A stretch of 64,000 nt of DNA from Apostichopus parvimensis. Its lineage: Eukaryota; Echinodermata; Holothuroidea; Aspidochirotida; Stichopodidae. The position numbers and the translations under genes were made by a program. The notes below the pieces were generated by a model. That model saw nothing but the letters and a program-made list of their open reading frames with translations, was not told the DNA's origin and did no database searches. This document shows positions 22,686-32,961 of the stretch, one piece after another; within the stretch, counting starts at the first letter, position 1, and each line of letters starts with the position of its first letter. Location of the stretch: assembly GCA_000934455.1 (NCBI GenBank), contig KN886237.1, forward strand, positions 87,116 to 151,115, written 5' to 3'.

Positions 22686-24039
22686 TCTGAAAGGAAACCA
22701 TATTGTATTTTTAAAATTGTACAAGGAAACGAATCCGTGGAACTGAGCATGCGGTTTTAATTTGAATATTAATGTAATCGACGCATCATTAACTTTGAGA
22801 AAGTTAAGGCTAAAATTTAAGGGTCACACTTAGACTCCATGTATAGCACATGCTCTCGGTTTTTGCAATTTCAATAACCTGATGTGTACAAGCGTCAATA
22901 CAACATGAATACCCTACGCCAGCGTATATAACTTCGTGTGCTACAAACCTGTGAACTTTGAGGTTGGAAATTCGTGTTTTAAACATTTCTCTAGTCACCG
23001 ATTGTTACCAGTATGACAGGAAGCCCTTATTGTAGAGAAGGATGACTGCACAACAACACGAACAAGCGAAATTAGAACTTGATAAATAGAAATTTGAAAT
23101 TTTGAAATACTTTTTTGTGGAAGTTATAAGCAACAGGCCTACTCTCATGAACTAAAATCGTTGCATATCCATCACAATTACACATTGCTGGCGGAATCGG
23201 CTATGGGTTGCTGCATACAAAGCCTAACAACTATGTTCGGAAAGGTATTAGGATAAACTGTAATTGAAATCTGTCTCAATATTCAATCGTCTGAGATGAA
23301 GGATTATAGCATAAACTTTAGAAGTCGATCTGATGTTGCTTAATGCCATTGCCATTTGATTTATTTGTAGCTTGTAAATGTGGCTATTGTTCTGTGGTGG
23401 AGTGGTTTGGTAGGACGTTGGCTAGTAAACTATGCGGTACTAGAAAAAATCCAACTACATAACAGTTACTATTGTTCAAGTATGGTATTAAACCCGTGTA
23501 AAGCTCTTTTCAATTTAATTGTCAAATAGCATTATGCAAATTATAAATTATATTGTAGCATTGATATGTACATGTAAATATATCTTATTTTCAGTACATC
23601 CACGAGAATCTTCCATTTTTAGCGCATCCGATAATATTACTGAAGGTCGAGACGTAATAGCAAGATCATTACCACAATACAAATCCAGATGGATAGCCTA
23701 CTACAACAGGTTATGCTATTTAGGAAGCTGCTGATATCGAGTTAGTTCTTGTGTGATTGTTCTGATTGAAGCCATGCTCATTTTAGTGGGAATCCTTCTC
23801 ACGTGTTCCCATTTTGTTTCGGCTTTGAGAAAGAGCAACAAAAGGATTCCGAAAACACTGTTGCCGTGCTAAACGAAGAAATATCAAACCCTTGAATGAT
23901 TTTATTCCAAAACATTATACGCCCTCTGAAGAAGGTGGGTGGGATGAAGGCTGATGAGCAAGGGTTGCACCACATTTTATACTACAAAGACAAACTTAAT
24001 GTCGGTTATTTGCAAGTTGACGGGTTGATGAAGGGATAA
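22686..24039 (+). other. 3' flank of the ZU5-UPA gene
   Basis: Mostly AT-rich DNA after the stop at 22685, with one exon-like open segment (23595-23734, listed separately). No canonical AATAAA was found in the first few hundred bases. Confidence 0.4.
23595..23734 (+). CDS. Candidate alternative terminal exon
   Basis: A strong acceptor (polypyrimidine then TTTTCAG, ending at 23594) is followed by an open phase-1 reading of about 46 codons. It includes SSIFSASDNITEG and RWIAYYNRLCYLG and ends at TGA (23732-23734). The last exons of the upstream gene end in phase 0, which in this segment gives only about 20 residues. It would therefore need a different partner exon, or it may be a fragment of another gene. 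No domain is recognised. Confidence 0.25.
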
Positions 24040-24350
24040 CCGAATACCTACTTATATTGTGCACTTTGCAAAGAGGGCAATTATGTAGGTGAAACAGGCT
24101 CCCGGTTCCGCTTACGATTTAATAATCACAAAATATCTATTCGTGATAATTTTGCAGCATTCCCCGTTTCCGAAGATTTTGATCATCATAGTCATTCTCT
24201 CAAAAACTTAAAATGCATTTGAATTGCCTCGAATTTTAAATCCGCTACTAAACGTAAACGTCAAGAAATTGATTGGATCTTTCGTATTAAGTCTCACATC
24301 ACCGGCCTCAACAAAGACTTGGAACCCCTTAACAACTATCAGTTCTACAA
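24040..24350 (+). pseudogene. Penelope-like element C-terminus (GIY-YIG region), plus strand
   Basis: The plus-strand frame reads YLYCALCKEGNYVGETGSRF, then LRFNNHK. This is the GIY-YIG-type endonuclease pattern at the end of Penelope-like retroelements (Tyr-x-Tyr-Cys..Cys, Tyr-Val-Gly-Glu-Thr, Arg). In a second frame it is followed by RKRQEIDWIFRIKSH and GLNKDL, a typical element C-terminus. A stop and a frame change separate the pieces, so it is a decayed copy. It abuts an oppositely oriented element at about 24350. Confidence 0.7.
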
Positions 24351-24359
24351 ACAAGTATG

Positions 24360-25472
24360 CATATCCTTGTATGCTTATCAATGGCTCCCTCCTGGATCAT
24401 AACCAGTACGTCAAGAAAACAGATTTGCCTAGATGAGTGATCCATAGTGAACTTAAAGGAGTCATGACAAATATTAACATGTTCACAGAAACTCTATAGA
24501 GTAACCCACACCATGCTCCCATATCATAACAATATCGTCAATATAACGTACATAGAAGAGGGGTCTTTGGGGAAAGGCAGCAAGAAAATCCTGTTCTAAG
24601 AAATGCATGAATATGTTATAGCGTAAGATGGCACCACTCTCGTACCCATAGCAGTACCTTTAATTTGGAAGTAAGTTTGGTTACTAAACGTGTATGATTG
24701 TGTCTCAAGATAAATCTGATCAGTTTTGCAATGTCTGTGTGTGAGGCATTGTTATAGGCCTGTGAGATTTTATCACAACACGTGATTCCTTCATGTGGTA
24801 TATTAATGTACAATGCCAATTACATCCATAGTGAAGAGAAGGGCGCCATCGGGAAATGAGGGGATACTACTTAATATATTACAGAAATGAGTACTGTCTT
24901 CAATGTAGCTCGATAAGGTGGGGAGGAGAGGTTGCAGGGTACCAATACTAGACACGATGGGTAACCTGGTGCCAAAATATTACTTGTTACGTACAAAGTC
25001 AAATACCTCTTCTTCGGTAACTACCTTATCCGTGTTTGGTTGCAATTTGGTGGTTAGTCCTCTTAATTTGTGTACCTTGGGGAGCGTGTTAAAAGTCGCA
25101 GGTCTGGGTGAAGATGGTATGAGTCTTACGACCTCTGCTCTGATCGCCGGGGCAAAGGTGTTCACAAGCGAAACGAGTTCTCCGCGACAGTCCAACGTGT
25201 GGTCAGAATCTAATAATGTGTAAAATTGGTTGTCGGAAAGTTGTTGTTCCGCTTCCGCTGTGTACTTCATTGTATCCATGATGACGATGGAACCCCCTTG
25301 TTAGCAGGTTTGATGATTGCGCTTGAGTTATATGATGGCATTGCGATCTGTTTTTTAGAGGTTGTTGTTCCGTTGGTCTTGACGGAGGGAGGCTAGGGAT
25401 GTGCGTAGGTAGGAATCGACGGAGTTTACGAAGTCTATCTGAAACAGCGCAATTATTATTGATATAGCACAA
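24360..25472 (-). pseudogene. Penelope-like reverse transcriptase fragment, minus strand
   Basis: On the minus strand the segment 24980-25279 encodes QFYTLLDSDHTLD, RAEVVRLIPSSPRPATFN and LPKVHKLRGLTTKL, the N-terminal part of Penelope-like RT. Just upstream lies a KGGSIVIMDT motif, as in the family's Lys-Gly-Gly block. Towards lower coordinates follow an IPHEGI block (about 24790), a degraded active-site region (about 24500-24560) and CFLDVLVMIQEGAID (about 24380-24430). Several frameshifts and stops mark it as inactive. The family encodes an RT plus a GIY-YIG endonuclease. Confidence 0.75.
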
Positions 25473-25499
25473 AGCGATATGTAAAGGTGCATTTCGTGG

Positions 25500-27101
25500 T
25501 AATTTGTTTCATACTTGAACAGTAATGGAAAGATAAATAGTCTGACCCCGTATTCTGTTACTTAAGTCAATCTACATCACACCAGGAGTGATGAACTTAG
25601 ACATGTCCTTCAAGGTTGTGAGAACCAACACTTTGTGTATTGAATTTTTATGGTTAGATTGAGCGATATCGAAATATGTGTGAATAAACATTCCGCGGTT
25701 GAAGTGACTACTTATTTACAACGTAACGCAAAGATGCAGCGTAAATAGTTACATCACTGTTAAAAGGTTTTCATGTATTTCAACAGCCATCGGTAGTTTT
25801 TACATATACATAAGTGAGCGAAAGAGAGACGCAAGTTTGCTTGGTATACGTATTAAATGTAATTCCACATACAGAAACGCTTCTAAAGAAAGACAACGAC
25901 AAATAAACCCCTTATGTATTGTCTTATACCTTTAATAGCCTCTAAAGCTCAATAGCACGCCTTAGAAAGTAAATCTACTTGTCCCTTAGACAAACTCTCT
26001 TTGAGCTAACATTGATGTTCATAGCACCACTATACTCGGTACTCTGTCACACCTAAATTCAACTTGAAATAAGTGTTCCTCTGAAGCGTCGTAAACTGGT
26101 GGTTAAGTAATAATTCTCTCTTTGTGAAATAACTAAAAGCTCTGGTAGCCCCCTATCTATGAGGCTGAAATTGTTACCCATATTTATGAAAGTTTGCAAA
26201 TCCAATTCTTTGGCTGAAATACATAAAATTACTTAATGTAGAAAAGTAGTCAATTATACTTACATTATGACATCTGGTGTGACTTCGCGAAATGAGGAAC
26301 CCGAAGGATTACTCGGGCTTGGGTGTGTTTTCACAAGTTGACGCAGAGTGTAGTAGTATGTCTTGATGTGCGTTTTAGAAGACGGCATGGTCGTAATGAT
26401 CAATAAATGATGAGAGTGGCCTGCATGTGATCACAATTCAGCGTTTTAGGATTTTTTCAAGCAGACCCACGGGACTAGGTGACGCTAAGGCATAGACACA
26501 CGGTCGAGGCAGAGTATTGTTTATGATTATAAACCAAGAACTGTGCATTTATATCCTGCGGAACCAACAAAGAACATTAATATAAAAAGGGAACATTGAA
26601 GCCCCTAATCACGCAGTACCTTTAAGTTTTATCAAAGGCTATAATGGAAACAAAAGCGTATGAGAGGATAAAAACATACAGCGAATTATCATTTAATAAC
26701 CATTTGATTTAAACAGCCTAAAAATGAAAAGTTTATTTCTTAATGCACAATACAATACATTACATTAAGGTGAGCTTTATAAATAATTAATTCACTATGA
26801 CGCTTTCTTACCGGTAAAATAGGGACGACACATCGGCTTTTACTATGATCAGAATACGTGCATGTTTTATAAATTTGCAACTGTAACATTTGTGAAAACC
26901 TAAGTATCTAAAAAAATGCTTCGTTGGGGAGCTGCATTCATGAGGGATAAAATATAATTCTGCTCACTACATTAGCGCCCGGATTTGTACGAGTGTTTAG
27001 TCTCAGCTAATACCTCCGAGGCTCGTTCGTACAGTGATCAATTTGCATGTCAATATTAGACTAGCACAATGTGCTCTCTTAGCACTCAAATACCATGTCT
27101 T
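25500..27101. other. Intergenic DNA, nothing recognised
   Basis: AT-rich sequence between the Penelope-like fragments and the assembly gap. No exon, RNA gene or repeat boundary was recognised on either strand. Confidence 0.5.
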
Positions 27102-27151
27102 NNNNNNNNNNNNNNNNNNNNNNNNNNNNNNNNNNNNNNNNNNNNNNNNNN
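27102..27151. other. Assembly gap of 50 N
   Basis: Fifty consecutive N bases; the round size suggests a scaffold gap of unknown true length. Downstream exons of the minus-strand Ig gene (29673-30033) could lie here or beyond. Confidence 0.99.
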
Positions 27152-27284
27152 ATCTATTAAGATATTTTTCTGCATGGCAGCCTTAAACTTCCTTCATCTG
27201 TTCCACATTTTGCCTTGGTTATGACATCTGCTGGGGTTTGTCCTTCCTGTTGAAATCATTACCACGTGATTAAGAAAGGAAAAA

Positions 27285-27408
27285 ACAAATATATATATAT
27301 AACACTGTGCGTAGGTTTCGGGTGATAAATTATGAACCAGGTAGTATCGCGTCGGTCGGGTACCCGGATACCCCGTGCAAAAACAAATATATATATATAT
27401 ATATATAC
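27285..27408. repeat. Two (TA)n microsatellites flanking a GC-richer spacer
   Basis: Runs of TA at about 27289-27301 and 27387-27407 are both preceded by AAAACAAAT. They enclose about 85 bases containing GGTCGGGTACCCGGATACCC. The repeated edge may mark a local duplication or a small element insertion. Confidence 0.6.
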
Positions 27409-28704
27409 GGTAACATTTTCAACAGATACAACACCTTGTTAAGCAAAACACAATTGTTTCTTTGATTGGGATCCTCAAGCAAACGATTTCGTGATGACAT
27501 CCTTGCATCGTGGTGGAAGTAGGGTGCTTTCGCGTTTCTTGTCAGTCGTTCCGCGTATCCAATGTCTTCCGTTTGAACTTAATTACGGTAGACAAGTCGT
27601 TGCCAGCGACGAACTTAACATGAAAAGAAAATGAATATCTGAACGGTGCCGTCCTGTAGTTTGTTCATACTTGCAGAGCACCCTGCATCTACCACCAGAT
27701 TCGGTAAGATTTTTGCATGAGTGATTTGTGGGCTTCCGTCAAGGGATCCCGCCCATTATTTTACTGACCAGGCTAGGCTGATTGGGCGTCACTGAATGAC
27801 CACACCACGCATATGACCTACCTGGGTAGATAGGCTAAAGCGAGTACCATTTGATTGGCTGCATAAGTAATATAATCCGTCCAAAACAGAAAAAGGTATG
27901 ACAATAAGGAATAATTTGGATACTGTTTAGTCTTCATCGTTTTTACGCTTGTACTTTAAGGAGAGTAAAGCTAAAAGTGAGTGTGTTAATCAGGAATGAT
28001 TGAAAGCGTTGTTGAAATGCTTCTGATAAGAGCTACCGGAAGGGTTTGTGTTCTCTCTGCTAAATTGGTTTCTTACTAACTCAACTTTTAACAGGTTACT
28101 TTTTGTTAACATAAATTACCAAAACCAAGATATGATTTGAAACATGACAGGACATTTATGTGAACATGACGTTTATTGTGTATAGGTTTGATAAATTAAT
28201 TGCAGAACATGAACACAATTCGGGCACGCTTAGTAACTGTACAACCCAAACCCTGCTGCACCTAACTAATAACATATTCATCTCGTAAATGTAATGAAAC
28301 ACCGGGCATCATCTGTACAATATTTGATCTTGTGGTCTTATGGCAGCCCCCCCCCCCCCACCCAAAAAAGAAAGAAAAAATGGCACCATTCTCATACTTC
28401 CCATTAAGGAATCTGTAATCTTGAGACTTGGAATCGTTTCTCTCATATAATACAAGAACAACAACACAAACGTTACCTTTCTCCACTGTCTGGTTCATAG
28501 CGTAATTGCAACCCTTTTAATGCACACTGCGTGGCATCGCCGGAGAACAGTCTACACTCACTCTACCAACAGCTTGGTCACATCCACACTATGCTACAAA
28601 TGAAAGCAGCTGAATAATGGTAATGTTAGCAACAAATTTAAACGTTCTATTTGCTACCTTATCCAGTACATTCATTACATTAGACCAAAATACCTTCTTC
28701 ATAC

Positions 28705-28812
28705 GTATTAAATAAAATAATCCTGGAATGTTTCCAAAGAAACTTAACGAAGCGATTGTAGAAATTGCCGTTTTGGAAGGCTCTAAAGTTTTATTGACAT
28801 TGCTAAGGAAAC
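28705..28812 (-). other. Possible stalk/transmembrane exon of the minus-strand Ig gene
   Basis: Read on the minus strand after an AG at 28813-28814, it is a phase-1 to phase-1 open segment of 108 nt. It encodes an N-glycosylation motif (NKT) and a hydrophobic stretch of about 20 residues (AISTIASLSFFGNIPGLFYL), then a donor-like GTATGA. The layout matches the stalk-plus-transmembrane exon at 36245-36394 of the plus-strand gene. The acceptor has no good pyrimidine tract and sequence similarity is not evident, so this is a weak call. Confidence 0.2.
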
Positions 28813-29672
28813 CTGTACTTTTTTCTTTGAACAGCATCGACGCTAAAAGGCTCACTACTTCGGTACCCTGTTGCATGTCAATAAAATTTCAACCCGCCTT
28901 GATGCATTTACAATAAAAACCCTCAAATATACATATTTATCCTTACATTCACGTCATCGTTTTCTTAAGCCGCTTGTAAATTAACGTCTGACGATGTTTC
29001 CTTAATCGTACGTTACTCGCAATGCTATAATACGTTCTTTACAAGCTGAAATCTTATCAAATAGAAAATCAAATAAAAGGAGTAAGTAATAGGTAAATTT
29101 AATATTCAGTGATCCATATTGATATAATAGCTCCTTTTCTATATATCCGATCCTTGTATAATAGCTAATGAGGCCTAAACGTGATAGCTGCATTGTGAGA
29201 AAAGTAATTATATATAAATATATATGTAGTTACTAAACGGTGCATTGATGCATTGCCTTCATAGCAGAGTAGAAGACACGGTTCTGGCTCAATCCAATAA
29301 AGTGTGAAACCTGTCTGAAGCTAAGAAGAGTTTTTTCCTCTCTATAAAATTCCCCATGCTGTTGATTTCTCTTAAAATGCTTTACGTAATTTTTCATATT
29401 TTTATCGCATGAAACTAAAGTGTGGTACGTGCTGGTCAGGCAGATGCAGTGTACTGCGGCTTGCGACTTTCACACCGGGAATGAGCTAGCAATGTTGAAT
29501 TCGATAAAATGTACATACATTTGCTTTCGTGATCGGTATAACGGTATCTTTATAAGTTTAATGTTTAAACCAATCAATTTAGTATAACATGCTAAATGTG
29601 ATATGAATTCAATGTTAAATTTTAATACACAGCATGACTAAGAAGATTGTCTCGTACTTAAAAACAACTTAC

Positions 29673-30033
29673 CATAAATACGAATAATGTGTTCAGCTTG
29701 ATGAGTTGGCCCACAAGAACAAATAAACTTTCCTTCATGAAAAAGAGACACTGGATTTATCAACAAAGAGTAATTATTGAAAAGTAAAGTAGTTGAGCGA
29801 AACTGTTCATTCATGATTGCCTGGTTAAAATAAAGCATGATTGTCCCGAGCTCCCACTTACTGCTCATATTTTGCTCTCTATTACATGTTAACAGTACTG
29901 AATCGTTTATTTCGACCAACGTATAAGATGTAGCTCTCACGACGCTTATAACAAACATAGTCGCCCAAAGCACACCGATATTTCGATAGTAACAATAATT
30001 AGTCATCCTGCTTCTTTGATGTAACCAGACCAA
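29673..30033 (-). CDS. Signal peptide plus Ig V-type domain exon (partial gene)
   Basis: The minus-strand exon starts at ATG 30033 (a second in-frame ATG at 30006 gives a better signal peptide) and ends at donor GTAAGT in phase 1, after Ile-Tyr-Gly. The N-terminus has a hydrophobic core (GVLWATMFVISVV). An Ig domain follows: VLLTCN carries the B-strand Cys, SKWELG may supply the Trp region, and LLINPVSLFHEGKFICSC carries the F-strand Cys. Compare DGSLIINAVSLIHEHEF in the first Ig domain of the plus-strand receptor at 33417: the two are visibly related. Phase-1 splicing after an Ig domain matches that gene. Downstream exons were not found with confidence, so this is either a short or broken gene or one continuing across the gap. 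The likely product is secreted or membrane-bound. Confidence 0.62.
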
Positions 30034-32906
30034 TTGATCAGTGTTAGCTAGACAAAGCTCAATTCCGATTGTCGCTGATTTCCCTGAAGAGCATGAAACA
30101 ATATATAATGTATGCCGAACAAAGGCTTCTATTCTTCGAAAAAGTTAAAAATAACTCTAGGCTTTGAAATCAACTTTCATTCCATTGTTCCGTAAAATCA
30201 TACACAATGTTAAATTTGTGTTCCCAACAAATATAATACAATCCTTTTCAACGTTCCTCTTGACCTTTGAGCGTTAAGGTTGTAATGCAACCTTCAGTCA
30301 TTGTCATGTAAATCATTGTATTAACAATATAGTGTCTTTCTGTGCTTGTTTTACTTTCAACATATGAATAAAACACTTTTATTAACGACTTTGTGTCGTC
30401 CTACAATAGTTGATAAAACGCATACTGCTACTGGAATTAGTTGTAAATCCCTAAGAAGTTTTAGATTTCCTAATGCGCATGTCCCTTTAGAACAAAAAAC
30501 ATCTACGTTGGTTTGTAGTTTCATTTTGCCATCAGCAGCATCTTGTGAGCAACTGAAATTACCAAACATTTAGATTAGTTTTAGCAAGAGCTACAGAGAA
30601 AGAAAATCCAATCGGGACTGCCAGGTTTTTATCTATGATGTGATTCACTCTTGTGTTCGTATGTTCATTAACAGGTTTACAACTTTCATTAAATCTTGCT
30701 GGAAAGAAGAATATCGGGGAGGGGGGGGGGTGAATTTGCTTTCCTGCGTTAATCATTACTAAAATGAGATTTGTAACATGTATGAGGTAATCATCATTCT
30801 TTCATACATATGTTCTTAATGTATTTATAAATGTAGCATTCCGATAACCGACAAAAGTCAGGAATATGAACTATGGATGATCAAATATTTTCAAATATAC
30901 AGTTGCAAGATGTTAAAGCAGGTATTCGTTACATAAACGAATCTTCCGACAGCTATATATTACGCAGTATTTGAATGTCTAACTTCAGGTGTTGGGACGA
31001 CTAGCAAATATAACATACCATTTAACTTCTTTAACAAGATTATTACAATTTTGTGAATAGGTTAGTAATGAGATGATGTTAACATGTCGCAATCTCAACA
31101 AGCCTTGCAGTGTCACAGCAGAGTGTACCAAGCTAACACCAGGTACTATTTTAATCACATATTTCGAACAATGTTTAAATACGTCGCTTAAGCAGGGATC
31201 GGAGCAGACTGTGTTACAGCGTACATAATAAGTTTGTTCCCACGACGCGAAGAACGTGTGGTATTTTACACTTACCTAATCTTACAATTGATGCTGGTGT
31301 AATATAAATCTACATAATGAGTGATAGGGCTGTATTTGAGCTACTGAAAAGTGTGTGAAACGTAACGTATGCCACCGTGTTTGAGTCACTGTTCTATTCA
31401 TTATCACTCCGCGTGTTCGTTATTTTATATCGTAAATTAAGAGGGAGTCATTTGAGTAAGTCAATCCAATGAATGCTAACGTGGTCTGTAGCTATGTCAT
31501 AAGCTTTCGCCGAGTTTTAATGAACTTTTTTCTTTGACCAAAACTGTTTTTCATAATACATGTTCCCTTTTATTTGTTATAGTCTTTATGCCGGTCATTC
31601 ATATACATTTCTCTAAACGAGGTCTGATGTCCAGAGTAACTTCCTTGCTCCGGATGAAATTACTATCGTCCAGTTTTGGAAACCACCTTATACCTTCAGC
31701 ATAGCAATCGAACTTACAATGCAATAATCTTTTAACGCTAACCTAACATTATATTTAATCGTTGGTTTGTGATATTCGATAATGATCTACAGTTATTGAC
31801 TTAAGGCTCTTCAAAGATTTATCAAGTATGACCTTTGAGTTTAGATATGATTTGCTTTCGTGTAAGTGTCTCATAGGTATGATACACATTAACAGACCTG
31901 AGGCATTGGTATTTTATCACAATACCAAGGAGTACCACGGAACATATCGAAACATGGCTGACGGTAAGACGAAACAATAATTTTCTTTTAAAATAAAATA
32001 AACGTTAGTTAGTGTCTGTGGATGAAAGTTGGTCCTGAACTTGTAGTTAATAATGTGCAGCCAAAAATTTACACTTGTCTTAATAACTCGCGACAAGTGA
32101 TCAATCAATGATAACCATAAGGAATTGAAGAAACTAGTCTTGTCTAGGCTAATTGAAGAAACAAATCTGCATAAGTAAATGTCTAAGCTGAACGCGGGAA
32201 ATCAATTTATTCATTAATGCACGTAAGTACCTAAGGAGACGTTTTAGTAATTTTATTGAAGTTAAGTGTGACTGAGTTGTATTACCTATTGATATTAAGC
32301 TTCCGACAAACTAATGGAACATTACGCCATATTAATTACTGCCCCTGATTGACTGTATGCTCTCGAACCGAAAGTACGAATGTGACCTTTGGAACGAACG
32401 CCATACTTGATACGAATAAAACAAAGTCAAGTAAACGAAAACGCTTTAGTTAGAAACATGCCTCCCCCTTCCCTTATCAGAATAACCATTATATGAATAT
32501 AATACCAAGTAAAACGGCATACTTTTGCGCATAGGTTATATCAGTTTTCTAAACGATCACCGTTACTCACTTAGATACACTACAGCAACATCCTGCAGAT
32601 TCCTACGTGTACATTTATTTCACAAAGGGTTAGCGGAATGCAAGTTACAGATAAGTTGATTACCCACCCCTTTCATTTAAATACGGCTCGTAACTGCATT
32701 CTTAAGACGTACGTTCTTTTGGCGAACTGGTTATCAATTCATCATATACGTCAAGGTATTGAATAGTTAAAATATTGTCATAAACAAGACATATTTTCCA
32801 TTACTAGACACATAATTACGAAAGAACTTGTCTTAAATATTGATACACTTTTTCATGTGTATTTCTGTAGAATCTATGGAAAATATTTGACGATATAGCA
32901 TACACG
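30034..32906. other. Spacer between the two divergent Ig genes
   Basis: About 2.9 kb lie between the start of the minus-strand Ig exon and the signal-peptide exon of the plus-strand receptor. It is AT-rich, with a poly-G run at 30720-30730. No exon was recognised. Because the two genes diverge from it, the promoters of both should lie here, but I do not see a core promoter I can defend. Confidence 0.45.
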
Positions 32907-32961
32907 ATGGGTCCAATGATATTGCAGCTATTTTGGTTGATTCTAATTCTTCCATGTACAA
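32907..32961 (+). CDS. Signal-peptide exon of the Ig-NACHT receptor
   Basis: ATG at 32907 opens an 18-residue peptide with a strongly hydrophobic core (ILQLFWLILILP) followed by Cys-Thr. It is cut by GTAAGT (32962) in phase 1, the usual phase between a leader and an Ig exon. This ATG is the only start that gives a leader in phase with the Ig1 exon at 33417. A signal peptide places the Ig part outside the cell. Confidence 0.75.

Noticed and set aside
27285-27408. Direct repeats spaced like a CRISPR array
   Set aside because: They are only two TA microsatellites with a single spacer, in an animal genome.
30346-30573. Overlapping open frames on both strands at 30.35-30.57 kb
   Set aside because: Neither strand shows an Ig, TM or other recognisable motif or credible splice sites.
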